NCBI RefSeq assembly: GCF_038246755.1
Contig: NZ_CP134706.1
Coordinates: 3,100,001 to 3,164,000 of the forward strand
DNA from: Micromonospora sp. FIMYZ51
GTDB lineage: Bacteria > Actinomycetota > Actinomycetes > Mycobacteriales > Micromonosporaceae
Direction of reading: 5' to 3'
Length of the DNA: 64,000 bases
Shown here: one piece after another, positions 30,712-39,440 of the stretch
Layout of the letters: each line of letters starts with the position of its first letter
How positions within the stretch are numbered: position 1 is the first letter of the stretch
Position numbers and translations under genes: made by a program
The notes under the pieces: model-generated
The model's input: only the letters and a program-made list of their open reading frames with translations
Database searches by the model: none
Told to the model about the DNA's origin: nothing

Positions 30712-31266
30712 GTGGGCAACGGGTCGGTGGCGGTGCGGCGACCGGGGATGTCAACCCTGGGACCAGCGCCCGACGAGACCTCCGTGCGGGAGTACGACGA
30801 TCGCCCGACCTGGCGGCGCGACGAGCTCTCCGACGACGGCATCGGTTGGATCGGCGCCCACGGCGGTGCCGGCGCGAGCACCCTCACCCGGCTGTTGGGC
30901 GGGACCGACCTCGGCTGCCGATGGCCGGACCCGGCGCGGTCCGAACCCGCCCGGGTCATGGTGGTGGGGCGGACGAACCTGGACGGGCTGGGGGCGGTCT
31001 CCCGGGCGTTGCACGCCTTGCGGGAGGGGCGGCATCCGGCGGGGATGCGGCTGGTGGGCGTGGTGCTGATCGCCGATGCCCCGGGCCGGCTGCCGGCGCC
31101 GCTGCTCGGTCGGATCCGGCTGATCCGGTCGATCGCGCCGGTGTACCGGTTGCCGTGGATCCCGTCGTACCGGGTGGGTGTGGAGCCGAAGCGGCCACCT
31201 CGGCAACTGTCCCGGCTGGCCGACCTGGTGTCCGCCGGTGCCGAGCCGGTCCGGAGGTGGCCGTGA
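30712..31266 (+). CDS. Degenerate P-loop NTPase-like protein, first gene of type IV-like operon
   Basis: 184 residues from GTG 30712 (GGGAGG upstream; ATG 30748 is a possible alternative). The segment WIGAHGGAGASTLTRLLGG (about 46-64) looks like a ParA/SIMIBI Walker A loop in which both lysines are missing (HGGAGAST in place of KGGxGKST). VMVVGRTNLDGL and RLVGVVLIADAP look like the later beta strands of that fold. It resembles small actinobacterial proteins found beside conjugation-like genes (DUF6668-like, from memory). Its stop overlaps the next start as GTGA, indicating translational coupling. The function is unknown. Confidence 0.72.
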   Translation: MGNGSVAVRRPGMSTLGPAPDETSVREYDDRPTWRRDELSDDGIGWIGAHGGAGASTLTRLLGGTDLGCRWPDPARSEPARVMVVGRTNLDGLGAVSRALHALREGRHPAGMRLVGVVLIADAPGRLPAPLLGRIRLIRSIAPVYRLPWIPSYRVGVEPKRPPRQLSRLADLVSAGAEPVRRWP

Positions 31267-31949
31267 ACAGGTTGCTCCGGCTCGTCGCCGGTTGCGTACT
31301 GGGGATGCTCGGGCTGGTGGCGCTGCCGGCGTCCACCGCGATGGCCGCGGAGACCTACAGCGTGACGACCGACGTGGGTAGCGCCGCGTTCTACTACAAG
31401 CTCTGTCTCAAGACCACCACCACGATGAAGAACCCGCCGTCCACCGGCAAGGACCGGGTCTGCTCAGGGCAGCAGAGCTCGGTCATCGGCTCCTACACCC
31501 TCACCGCCGACTACACCCCTGGCGACACGGTGTGGATGGACGTGGAAATGATGGTCGACCTCAGTGGCCACTCCCGGACCAAGGACGACATCGAGATCAC
31601 CGGTGCCAGGAACTGCAAGCTCTCGGGTGCCCTGTACGCCGGAAAGTTCAAGTGCGACAACGCGATCAACAAGAAGCAGTTCGAGCCGCCGGACATCAAG
31701 GCGTACACGATCAAAGTCGAGGATCAGAACCAGCCGATCGTGAAACTGCTGAACCTGATGGCGTGGTGCGTGAGCGCGGCTGCCGTGTTGGGGCTGCTGA
31801 TCACCGGCGCGACGCTGGCGTCGCAGTTGCGTCGCGGTGCGCTCGAGGAGCGGACCGAGTACATGAAGCACCTCGCCTTCGTCGTCGCGGCGTGCCTGAT
31901 CGCGACCATGGCCGGTCCGTTCGTCCGGTGGCTGGCCCTCACCGGATGA
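31263..31949 (+). CDS. Exported protein with C-terminal VirB2/TrbC-like two-helix membrane module
   Basis: 228 residues from GTG 31263, overlapping the previous stop by four bases. Signal peptide about 1-28 (ASTAMAAE). An extracytoplasmic domain of about 130 residues with four Cys follows (CLKT, RVC, NCKL, KCDN), then two membrane helices (about 160-183 and 200-223). The two-helix segment closely parallels the small protein encoded next (MAW...LITGA...RRG...MAGP...W). Inference: a surface-exposed component sharing the pilin-like membrane module of the following gene, possibly part of a channel or surface appendage. Confidence 0.78.
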   Translation: MNRLLRLVAGCVLGMLGLVALPASTAMAAETYSVTTDVGSAAFYYKLCLKTTTTMKNPPSTGKDRVCSGQQSSVIGSYTLTADYTPGDTVWMDVEMMVDLSGHSRTKDDIEITGARNCKLSGALYAGKFKCDNAINKKQFEPPDIKAYTIKVEDQNQPIVKLLNLMAWCVSAAAVLGLLITGATLASQLRRGALEERTEYMKHLAFVVAACLIATMAGPFVRWLALTG

Positions 31950-32013
31950 CCACCCGGCCGAGCGGTGCCGACCCAACCGAAACAACCACCCGCTGATTCT
32001 CGAAGGAGTCGAA

Positions 32014-32364
32014 GTGTCCCTCTCCGACATCTACTACAGCACCCTGGCACGTGTCTCGACCCTGCTCGCGGCACCCGACCCGGCCGGGGGCGGCGTCCCG
32101 CAGCCCTCGATCAACGGAACGCTGCCGACCGGCCTCAGCAGCAAGGTGCAGCAGGTGCTCGGCCTGGTCGCCTGGGCGGGCACGGCAGCCGGTGTGGTCG
32201 GCGTTCTGATCACCGGTGCGGTCATGGCCATCTCACACAAGCGCGGTGAGAGCTCGGAGCACATGAGCCGGCTGGGCATGGTGCTGGGCGGCTGCATCCT
32301 GATCGCCATGGCCGGGCCCATCGTCAGCTGGCTGTTCAGCGCCGGGACCGCATCGACCAACTGA
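32014..32364 (+). CDS. VirB2/TrbC-like small membrane protein (candidate pilin or channel subunit)
   Basis: 116 residues from GTG 32014 with AAGGAG upstream. Two transmembrane helices (about 45-72 and 84-110) are joined by a short basic/acidic loop (SHKRGESSEHMSR). The two-helix form is typical of VirB2/TrbC-type subunits of type IV systems. It lacks a clear cleavable signal peptide. The position between the paralogous exported protein and the VirB8-like gene fits a structural subunit. Confidence 0.75.
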   Translation: MSLSDIYYSTLARVSTLLAAPDPAGGGVPQPSINGTLPTGLSSKVQQVLGLVAWAGTAAGVVGVLITGAVMAISHKRGESSEHMSRLGMVLGGCILIAMAGPIVSWLFSAGTASTN

Positions 32365-32412
32365 CCACCCGTGCGCTGCGCGCGGTGGTCGTCCGCCGAA
32401 CAGGAAGGTGCC

Positions 32413-33156
32413 ATGAGACTGAGCTACGCAGCCGACGACGAGATGGACGAGGAGCAGCCGTTCTGGCGGCACCGTCGATGGCAGCTGTCGGCCAGCTTTC
32501 TCGCCCTCGCCCTCTGCGTCGGCCTGGCCGCGGTGCTCGGTGGCGGCCGGGACGCCACGCCCAGTGCCGCGGCGCCCGCCGGGCCGGTGATCGGCACCCT
32601 CGGCCCGGACGGCTCCCGGCCGCAGGGCTGCCGCACCGACGACTCGGCGCAGCAGATCCCGAGTGCGGCGCCGCGGGACATCACCTGGCGACCGCTGAAC
32701 GGGGCCCAGACGCCGCTGTCCGCCTCGGCCGGACCGCTGAAGACCACCGGCCCGCTGCTGTGGTGCTTCGCGCACACCCCGATGGGTGCGGTGATGGCGA
32801 CGCACACCATCTCCCGGCAGATGAGCGGTCCCGACTGGCCCACGGTCAGCCAGCAGCAGCTCGTGCCCGGTCTGGGGCGTGACTACTTCGACGCGATGCG
32901 GGCGTCGATCCCGGACACCGGGCCGGTGCAGACCCCCAACACCCTGGCCGGCTTCCTGGTGGTGAAGTACTCGCCCGGCACCGCCACCGTGCGGGTCCTC
33001 GTCCGGCAGGCGACCGTGCGGTACGTGTCGCTCGACTACACCGTCGACTGGAACGGTGTCGACTGGCAGCTGCGGCCGTTGAGCTCCGGCGGCCTGCACA
33101 CCCGTGCCCTCCCCGTCGTCTCGCTCGTCGGCTTCGTGCTGTGGGACGAGGTGTGA
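32413..33156 (+). CDS. VirB8/TcpC-like bitopic membrane protein of type IV-like system
   Basis: 247 residues from ATG 32413 with AGGAAGG seven bases upstream. A short acidic cytoplasmic N-terminus, one transmembrane helix (about 25-43) and an extracytoplasmic domain of about 195 residues, of which the last 110 (VKYSPGTATVRVLVRQ ... YTVDWNGVDWQL) have the alternating strands of an NTF2-like fold. VirB8 and TcpC proteins have this layout and nucleate type IV channel assembly. The assignment rests on topology and neighbours, not on strong sequence identity. Confidence 0.75.
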   Translation: MRLSYAADDEMDEEQPFWRHRRWQLSASFLALALCVGLAAVLGGGRDATPSAAAPAGPVIGTLGPDGSRPQGCRTDDSAQQIPSAAPRDITWRPLNGAQTPLSASAGPLKTTGPLLWCFAHTPMGAVMATHTISRQMSGPDWPTVSQQQLVPGLGRDYFDAMRASIPDTGPVQTPNTLAGFLVVKYSPGTATVRVLVRQATVRYVSLDYTVDWNGVDWQLRPLSSGGLHTRALPVVSLVGFVLWDEV

Positions 33157-33157
33157 G

Positions 33158-34372
33158 GTGGGCACCTGCGCTACTGGTGACGCCGTCTACATCGGCGAGA
33201 TCGGCCAGGTTGTCGGCTTCTTCGAGCGGGGCATCGACGGCATTCTCAGCGACATCGCCAGCGCCATCATGGGCGCGGCGGTCGAACTCTTCGCAAACCT
33301 CGGCGACGTTCCCGCGCTCGGTAACGAGGAGCTGAACGGCAAAATCCATCTACAGACCGACTGGCTGGTCGTCACGATCGCGGTGGCGTCGCTGCTGGCG
33401 GCGGCGTTCCGGATGGCGCTGGAACGCAAGGGTCAGTCCCTCGTCGTGGCGCTGATGGGCCTGGTTCGCATGGTCCTCACCGTCACGGCCGCGTGGGCCG
33501 TGGTCAGTTGGCTCGCCGCCGAGGCGGACAACTACGCCGACCATCTCTACGAAGAGGGGATCAAGGCACAGCTCAAGCTGATCGCCAACTGCGGCACGGA
33601 TGGCCTCACCGCCTTCCTGTTGATCATCATCGGCCTGTTGCTGCTGATCGCCGGTTGCATCCACGTCATCCTGATGTACATCCGGCTCGGCGTGATGGTG
33701 CTGCTCACCGGCACGCTTCCGCTGGCTGCGGCGGCCTCGATGTCCGAGTGGGGCGGGGGCTGGTGGCGCAAGCACATCGCCTGGATGGTCGCCTGGCTGG
33801 CGTTCAAACCGGTGGTTGGGCTGATCATGTATTCGGGCGCGGCGATGATCGGGGCCGTCGATGAGGGCGCCGCCGGTGACGAGGCCAAACACTACAAGCT
33901 CGCCGGGGCCGCCGTACTGCTGATGGCCGCCGTCGCCCTGCCCGCGTTGATGCGGCTGGTCGTGCCGGCCATGTCGGCGCTCGGTTCCCGCGACGGCGTC
34001 GGCGCTGGCGTCGGCGCCGGTGCGGGCGCCATCGCCTCCGGTGCCAAGAAGATCGCCGGCGGTGGTGGTGGGCACGGGCCATCCGTGGCGGCGGGCAGGT
34101 CCCGGGCGCCGAGCGGCGGCGGTAGCTCGGCCGGTGGCGGCAAGCCGAGCGGCGGGTCCGGTGGCGGCTCGGCCAGTGGTTCCGGTGGCGGGTCCGGCGG
34201 CGGATCTGGCGGTGGTTCCGGCGGCGGTTCGCGAGCCGGGCGGGTAGCCCGGGGCGCGGCCGGCGTCGCCGCCGCCACGGTGGGCGCTGCCGCGTCGACC
34301 GCGCAGGCCGTGGCCAGTACCCACAAGCACGCCAGCAACATCGCCAGCGGAGCGCTGCCCGACCGGGACTAG
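33158..34372 (+). CDS. VirB6/TrbL-like polytopic membrane protein
   Basis: 404 residues from GTG 33158, beginning one base after the previous stop codon. At least five or six hydrophobic helices lie between residues about 65 and 275, with a large basic loop (RMALERKGQ). After residue 280 comes a Gly/Ser/Ala-rich tail with GGGSGGGSG repeats (about 305-365) and a final amphipathic segment. VirB6/TrbL proteins are central inner-membrane channel parts, and long Gly-rich or extended C-termini are common among them. Confidence 0.82.
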   Translation: MGTCATGDAVYIGEIGQVVGFFERGIDGILSDIASAIMGAAVELFANLGDVPALGNEELNGKIHLQTDWLVVTIAVASLLAAAFRMALERKGQSLVVALMGLVRMVLTVTAAWAVVSWLAAEADNYADHLYEEGIKAQLKLIANCGTDGLTAFLLIIIGLLLLIAGCIHVILMYIRLGVMVLLTGTLPLAAAASMSEWGGGWWRKHIAWMVAWLAFKPVVGLIMYSGAAMIGAVDEGAAGDEAKHYKLAGAAVLLMAAVALPALMRLVVPAMSALGSRDGVGAGVGAGAGAIASGAKKIAGGGGGHGPSVAAGRSRAPSGGGSSAGGGKPSGGSGGGSASGSGGGSGGGSGGGSGGGSRAGRVARGAAGVAAATVGAAASTAQAVASTHKHASNIASGALPDRD

Positions 34373-34405
34373 CCGGTGCCGGAACGGAAAAGGAGAACGA
34401 TCATC

Positions 34406-35905
34406 GTGAGTACGACTGCCGAACCCATGAAGACACCGACCTACGGCAACTGGCGTCGGCCGCGTAAGGCCGGGCTGGGCTCGCTGGGCCTGATCGGAAC
34501 CGTCGGCCTGTTCGGCGGGCTGGTGCTGGTCCTGATCTCCTCAATGGTGTCCCTGGACGCGGCCCTGGTGGTGGGGCTTCCGTTCGCGCTGATGCTGGCG
34601 CCGCTGGCGATCCGGACCCAGGACGGCCGCAACGTCTACAACATGGCCGCCGTCCGGGTCGGCTGGCTGCGCCGCAAATCCAAGCGGCAGCACCTGTACG
34701 TCTCCGGTCCGTTGTCGACCCGACCCGGCGGCCGGTTCCGGCCACCCGGTCTGCTCAGTCGGGTGACCATGCTGGAGGGACGCGACCCGTACGACCGCCC
34801 CTTCGGGGTGCTGCACCACCGCAACCGCAACCAGTACACCATCGTGCTCAGCTGCGAGCCGGACGGTGGCTCGCTCGTCGACCCCGACCAGGTCGACACC
34901 TGGGTGGCGCTGTGGGGGGAGTGGCTCTCCCGGCTGGCCCACGAGCCGGGGCTGCGCGGCGCCTCCGTGGTCGTCGAGACCGCACCGGATCCCGGCACCC
35001 GACTCGCCACCGAGGTGCTCGGACGCATCTCGCCGGACGCCCCGCCCGCCGCCCGCGCGGTGATGGAGGAGGTGGTGCAGAACTACCCGGACGCGTCGTC
35101 GGAGATGAACACCTACCTCACCCTCACCTACGCGGCGCCGGGCGGTGCCCGGCGCGACAAGGAGGCGGTGCTGATCGACCTCGCCCTGCGGCTCCAGGGC
35201 GTGCTCAGCGGCGTGGTCGCCGCCGGTGGCGGATGGGCGGAACCGCTGTCGGCGGAGCGCATCGCCGAGGTCGTCCGGGTCGCGTACGACCCGGCCGTCG
35301 CCGCGGAGGTGCTCGACGTACGCGCCCAGCACGGCGGCACCGGGCTGGAGTGGGCCGACGCCGGGCCGGCCGCCGCCGTCGAGACGGTCGGTCACTACCA
35401 GCACGATTCCGGGGTCTCCCGCAGTTGGCTGCTCACCCTGGCCCCGCGCGGCACGGTGCGGTCAAACGTCCTGCGTAGCCTGCTCGACCCGGCGCTGGGC
35501 ATCCGCCGTAAGCGGGTGGCGCTGATCTACCGGCCGATCGATCCGGCCACCTCCGCCAAGATCGTCGAGTCGGACCGTCGCTCCGCGCAGTTCATGGCCA
35601 ACTCGACCCGCGGCCTGGTCCGGGCCCGGGCGATCTCCGAGATCGAGGCCGCCGAGCAGACGGCGGCCGAGGAGGCGTCCGGCGCGGGACTTGTCGAGTT
35701 CTCGATGGTGGTGACGCTCACCGTCGACTCGGCCGCCGAGATCCGTGATGCCGACGTGACGATGCGCAACCTGCTGGGTGCCACCCGGATCGCGATGCGT
35801 CCGGCCGACCGGATGCAGGCCGCGGCCTTCACCTGCGCTCTTCCGGTCGGGATCCTGCCGTGGGAGCAGACCATGATCCCGCACGAGCTACAGGAGGCGC
35901 TGTGA
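34406..35905 (+). CDS. SCO6880-type protein: fused VirB3/PrgI-like and VirB4 N-terminal domain
   Basis: GTG 34406 was chosen over ATG 34376 because AAAAGGAG lies about ten bases upstream; 499 residues. Two transmembrane helices near residues 25-70 are followed by a large cytoplasmic domain (about 80-499) containing DPDQVDTWVALWGEWL and a long central alpha/beta region. It has no Walker motif. It resembles the actinobacterial family represented by Streptomyces SCO6880. In other Gram-positive systems the PrgI/VirB3 helices and the VirB4 N-domain play this part. The stop overlaps the ATPase start, consistent with a two-polypeptide VirB4. Confidence 0.85.
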   Translation: MSTTAEPMKTPTYGNWRRPRKAGLGSLGLIGTVGLFGGLVLVLISSMVSLDAALVVGLPFALMLAPLAIRTQDGRNVYNMAAVRVGWLRRKSKRQHLYVSGPLSTRPGGRFRPPGLLSRVTMLEGRDPYDRPFGVLHHRNRNQYTIVLSCEPDGGSLVDPDQVDTWVALWGEWLSRLAHEPGLRGASVVVETAPDPGTRLATEVLGRISPDAPPAARAVMEEVVQNYPDASSEMNTYLTLTYAAPGGARRDKEAVLIDLALRLQGVLSGVVAAGGGWAEPLSAERIAEVVRVAYDPAVAAEVLDVRAQHGGTGLEWADAGPAAAVETVGHYQHDSGVSRSWLLTLAPRGTVRSNVLRSLLDPALGIRRKRVALIYRPIDPATSAKIVESDRRSAQFMANSTRGLVRARAISEIEAAEQTAAEEASGAGLVEFSMVVTLTVDSAAEIRDADVTMRNLLGATRIAMRPADRMQAAAFTCALPVGILPWEQTMIPHELQEAL

Positions 35906-37674
35906 CGCCAGGTGTGTCGGATCTTGCCGCAGGCTGGCCGCGTGGGGCGGCCGGGCCCACCACCGCCCTGGACGACCTGGTCGTGCCGGCGGTCGAGGAG
36001 CAGGCCCGGGAACTCGACGAGACGGGCAGCCGGACCCCGAGGGCGCTGCGGCGGGAGCGTCGGCGGCGGGCGCAGGAGGAGGCCGCCGAGCGGCGGTACC
36101 TGGCGCGGCTGGCCCGGGCGAACCGGGAGGACAGCGTGCCGCACCGCGGCTCGTACGCCCTGGGTGGCGGCCGGGTGGCGGCGCTGGATCCGCCGACCAT
36201 GTGGCGGGCCACCACGGTGCAGGCGTGCGGTCTGTGGCCCTTCGCCTCCGGCTCCGGGGCGCCGATGACCGGGGTCCCGCTCGGCCAGCACATCAGCACC
36301 GGAGCCACGGTCTGCGGGGACCCGCTCAACTGGTTCACCCGGGCCCGGTACATCTCCAACCCGTCGCTGTTCATGCTCGGCATGCCGGGCCTGGGCAAGT
36401 CGACGCTTATCAACCGGATGCTGATCGGGCTCGCCGCGCAGGGCGTCGTCCCGCTGGTGCTCGGTGACCTCAAGCCCGACTACGCCGACACCGTCCGCGC
36501 CCTCGGTGGGCAGGTGATCACCATCGCCCGTGGTCTCGGCGGGCTGAACATCCTCGACCCCGGTGCGATGGGCGCGGCGGCTGCCAGGATCGGCGGGCAG
36601 GCGGGCCAGGCGCTGGACGCCGAGACCCACGGCCGGGTGCTCAACATGGTGGCGGCGCTGCTCACCATCGTCCGGGGTGTACCGATCAGCGACCACGAGC
36701 AGTCGGTGCTCTCGGCCTGCCTGCGACACCTGCGGGAACGTACCCCGCAGGGGCAGACGTTCCGCCTGCCGCAGCTGCTCAGCGTGCTCCAGGAAGGGCC
36801 GCCGCGGGTCCGGCAGGTCACCCTCGACCGGGGGCAGGAATCCCGCTACCGCGACGCCGTCGACCCGCTGCACCGCTCGCTGCTCGGCATCCTCGACGGC
36901 CCGCTCGGCGACACCTTCGCCGCCGAGACCTCGACCAGGATCGACCCGGACGCCACCGCCGTCTGCATCGACATCTCCCGCATCGGCGAGGCCGACGGGC
37001 AGTTGACCGCCGCCGCAATGCTCGCGGCCTGGTCGGACGGACTGGGTACGGTGGCCGCCTCGCACGCCCTGGCCGACGCGGGGCTGGCACCCCGGCGCTG
37101 GTTCTTCACCGTCCTCGACGAGCTGTGGCGACCGCTGCGCGCGGCCTCCGGCATCGTCGACCGGATCGACGCGCTCACCCGGCTGAACCGCTCCCTCGGG
37201 CTTGCCGACGCGAAGATCACCCACACCCTGAAGGACGCCGAGGCGCTCGGTTCCGAGGCGGACAAGGCCAAGGCCCGGGGGTTCGTCGAGCGCGCCGGCA
37301 TGGTGGCCTGCGCCGGGCTGCCCCGGGCGGAGATGGAGGAGCTGGGTCGGGTGGTGGGGCTGTCCCGGCGGGAGATCGAGCTGGTGTCGTCCTGGTCCTC
37401 GCCCCCGGGCTGGGCCCAGGACGGCGGCAACGAGGAGCCGCCCGGCCGGGGCCGTTTCCTGATCAAGGTGGGTGGCCGTCCCGGCATCCCGATCCGGGTC
37501 GCGATCACCGAGGCCGAGCGCCACCTGCACGACACAAACACCCGCTGGATCGCCAACGGGGACGCGGAACGGATGCTTGCCGAACGCGCGGCGGTGATGG
37601 CCGCCGTGACCGCCGGCGACCTGCCCGATCTGGGCGGCGCGTACGTCCGGCTGCCGGAGCGGGGGAGCCGATGA
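35902..37674 (+). CDS. VirB4-like secretion ATPase
   Basis: 590 residues from GTG 35902, overlapping the previous stop as GTGA. Walker A is LGMPGLGKSTL (about 165-175); Walker B with catalytic acidic pair is FFTVLDELW (about 402-410); a DHEQ segment and an Arg-rich C-terminal part follow the VirB4/HerA pattern. The N-terminal 100 residues are charged and helical. VirB4 ATPases drive assembly and transport in type IV systems. No N-terminal VirB4 domain is seen here; the preceding gene supplies it. Confidence 0.9.
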   Translation: MTPGVSDLAAGWPRGAAGPTTALDDLVVPAVEEQARELDETGSRTPRALRRERRRRAQEEAAERRYLARLARANREDSVPHRGSYALGGGRVAALDPPTMWRATTVQACGLWPFASGSGAPMTGVPLGQHISTGATVCGDPLNWFTRARYISNPSLFMLGMPGLGKSTLINRMLIGLAAQGVVPLVLGDLKPDYADTVRALGGQVITIARGLGGLNILDPGAMGAAAARIGGQAGQALDAETHGRVLNMVAALLTIVRGVPISDHEQSVLSACLRHLRERTPQGQTFRLPQLLSVLQEGPPRVRQVTLDRGQESRYRDAVDPLHRSLLGILDGPLGDTFAAETSTRIDPDATAVCIDISRIGEADGQLTAAAMLAAWSDGLGTVAASHALADAGLAPRRWFFTVLDELWRPLRAASGIVDRIDALTRLNRSLGLADAKITHTLKDAEALGSEADKAKARGFVERAGMVACAGLPRAEMEELGRVVGLSRREIELVSSWSSPPGWAQDGGNEEPPGRGRFLIKVGGRPGIPIRVAITEAERHLHDTNTRWIANGDAERMLAERAAVMAAVTAGDLPDLGGAYVRLPERGSR

Positions 37675-39434
37675 GCCGCCCCGGCGGGGCGGGAAACGAG
37701 TTCCTGCCCTGGCTGATCCCCGGTTTCGCGTTGCTCAACGTCGTGATCTTCGGTCTGCTCTGGCTTGGTGGCACCCTCGGTGCCGGTCTGACCGGGCACG
37801 GCTGGGCGCCGCCACCGTTCACCCTTGAGGTCTACCTCAGCCTGGTCGGCGGTGCCAGCGAGCAGGTCTGGCCGGGTGTCCCGTCGTACGTGGTCTACGG
37901 CGGGCCGGTCGCGCTGCTGCCGCTCGGTGCCGTACCGGTGGTCGTGCTGGGTCGTACGGTGCTGCGTCGGCTCCGGGAGCCGAAGAGCCTCGCCCGGGCG
38001 AGTGAACTCAGCGGCATGACGGGCAAGGCGCTCGCGGCCCGCGCCCGCGACCTGCGGCCCAGCCTCAGCCGCACCGACCGACTGCACCCCGACGACACCG
38101 GCAATCTGCTCGGCGACCTGATGCCGGCCGGACCCGAACTGCGTTCCTCCTACGAGGACGTCGAGCTGGATCTGATGGCGCCGCGCGCCGGCAAGTCCAC
38201 CGGCATCGCCATCCCGCGGGTGCTGCGTGCTCCCGGGGCGGTCCTGCTTACCTCGAACAAGTCCGACGTGTTCACCGTCACCCGGCAGGAGCGCGCCCGG
38301 GTCGGCCGGGTATGGACCTTCGACCCGCAGGGCATCGCGTACACCGAGCGCGAGATGTGGTGGGACATGCTGGGCGCCTGCGACACCATCGAAGGCGCAC
38401 GCCGGTTGGCCGGGCACTTCGTCAGCTCGGTGAACGACGACGCGGCCAAGAAGGACTTCTGGATCGCGGCGGCGCAGAACACCCTGACCGCGCTCTTCCT
38501 CGCCGCCTGCCGGGGTGGCGCGACGGTGAACGAGATGCTGGCCTGGCTCGCCGACCCGGCCGACCGGACCCCGGTCGACCTGCTCCGGGACTGCGGCATG
38601 CCCGCCATGGCCGACCAACTCCAGGGCACGGTACGCGGTGCCGTCGAGACCCGCGACGGCATCTACGAGACCGCCCGGCAGTGCGTCGCCTGCCTGCTCG
38701 ACCCGGAGATCCTGGCCTGGGTCAGCCCCGACCCGTCCCGCCCGCAGTTCATCCCGGAGCAGCACGTGCTCAGCCGGGACACCCTCTACCTGCTCTCCAA
38801 GGACGGCGGTGGCTCCGCTGCCGGGGTGATCGCCGGCCTGGCCGACGCCATCATCCGGGCCGGCGTGGTGGCCGCCGAGCGGATGGGCGGCCGGCTGGAT
38901 CCGCCCATGACCGCGATCCTGGACGAGGCGGCAAACGTGTGCCGCATCTCCGACCTGCCCGACCTCTACAGCCACCTGGGCTCGCGCGGGATCAGTGTGG
39001 TGACCCTGCTACAGAGCTACCGGCAGGGGGTCCGGGTCTGGGGCGAGGCGGGCATGGACGCGCTGTGGAGCGCCGCCACCATCAAGCTGCTCGGTGCCGG
39101 TCTGGACGACGCCGACTTCGTGGACAAGATCGCCCGCCTGGTCGGCCAGCACGACGTACGGACCCCCACCTACTCCCGTTCCCGGGACGGCTCGTCGCGC
39201 TCGGTGTCGTACCGGCAGGAGCACGTGCTGCCGGCGGACAAGATCCGGGCGCTGCCGAAGGGCACCGCCCTGTTGCTGGCCACCGGCATCCGGCCGGCCC
39301 TGATCCGGCTGCGGCCCTGGTACAAGGAGCCGAACGCCGGGCCGATCTCGGCGGCGGCAAAGGCCGAGGTGCAGGCCATCACCGAACGGGCGGCGGCGAG
39401 CTGGCAGCGCCGGGATCTGCGCCGGGTGGGTTGA
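37671..39434 (+). CDS. VirD4/TraG-family type IV coupling protein
   Basis: 587 residues from ATG 37671, overlapping the previous stop as ATGA. Two N-terminal transmembrane helices (about 12-35 and 68-95) are followed by a RecA-like domain with Walker A MAPRAGKSTGIAIP (about 167-180), FDPQG, and Walker B TAILDEAANV (about 410-420). A helical all-alpha domain (about 240-320) corresponds to substrate recognition in coupling proteins. These ATPases feed DNA-protein or protein substrates into the channel, so this gene points to a transfer machine and not merely a pilus. Confidence 0.92.
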   Translation: MSRPGGAGNEFLPWLIPGFALLNVVIFGLLWLGGTLGAGLTGHGWAPPPFTLEVYLSLVGGASEQVWPGVPSYVVYGGPVALLPLGAVPVVVLGRTVLRRLREPKSLARASELSGMTGKALAARARDLRPSLSRTDRLHPDDTGNLLGDLMPAGPELRSSYEDVELDLMAPRAGKSTGIAIPRVLRAPGAVLLTSNKSDVFTVTRQERARVGRVWTFDPQGIAYTEREMWWDMLGACDTIEGARRLAGHFVSSVNDDAAKKDFWIAAAQNTLTALFLAACRGGATVNEMLAWLADPADRTPVDLLRDCGMPAMADQLQGTVRGAVETRDGIYETARQCVACLLDPEILAWVSPDPSRPQFIPEQHVLSRDTLYLLSKDGGGSAAGVIAGLADAIIRAGVVAAERMGGRLDPPMTAILDEAANVCRISDLPDLYSHLGSRGISVVTLLQSYRQGVRVWGEAGMDALWSAATIKLLGAGLDDADFVDKIARLVGQHDVRTPTYSRSRDGSSRSVSYRQEHVLPADKIRALPKGTALLLATGIRPALIRLRPWYKEPNAGPISAAAKAEVQAITERAAASWQRRDLRRVG

Positions 39435-39440
39435 CCGGCG

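Noticed and set aside
35527..38975. Long minus-strand frames opposite the VirB4 and VirD4-like genes
   Set aside because: The plus strand carries Walker motifs and coupled starts; the antisense frames are GC artefacts.
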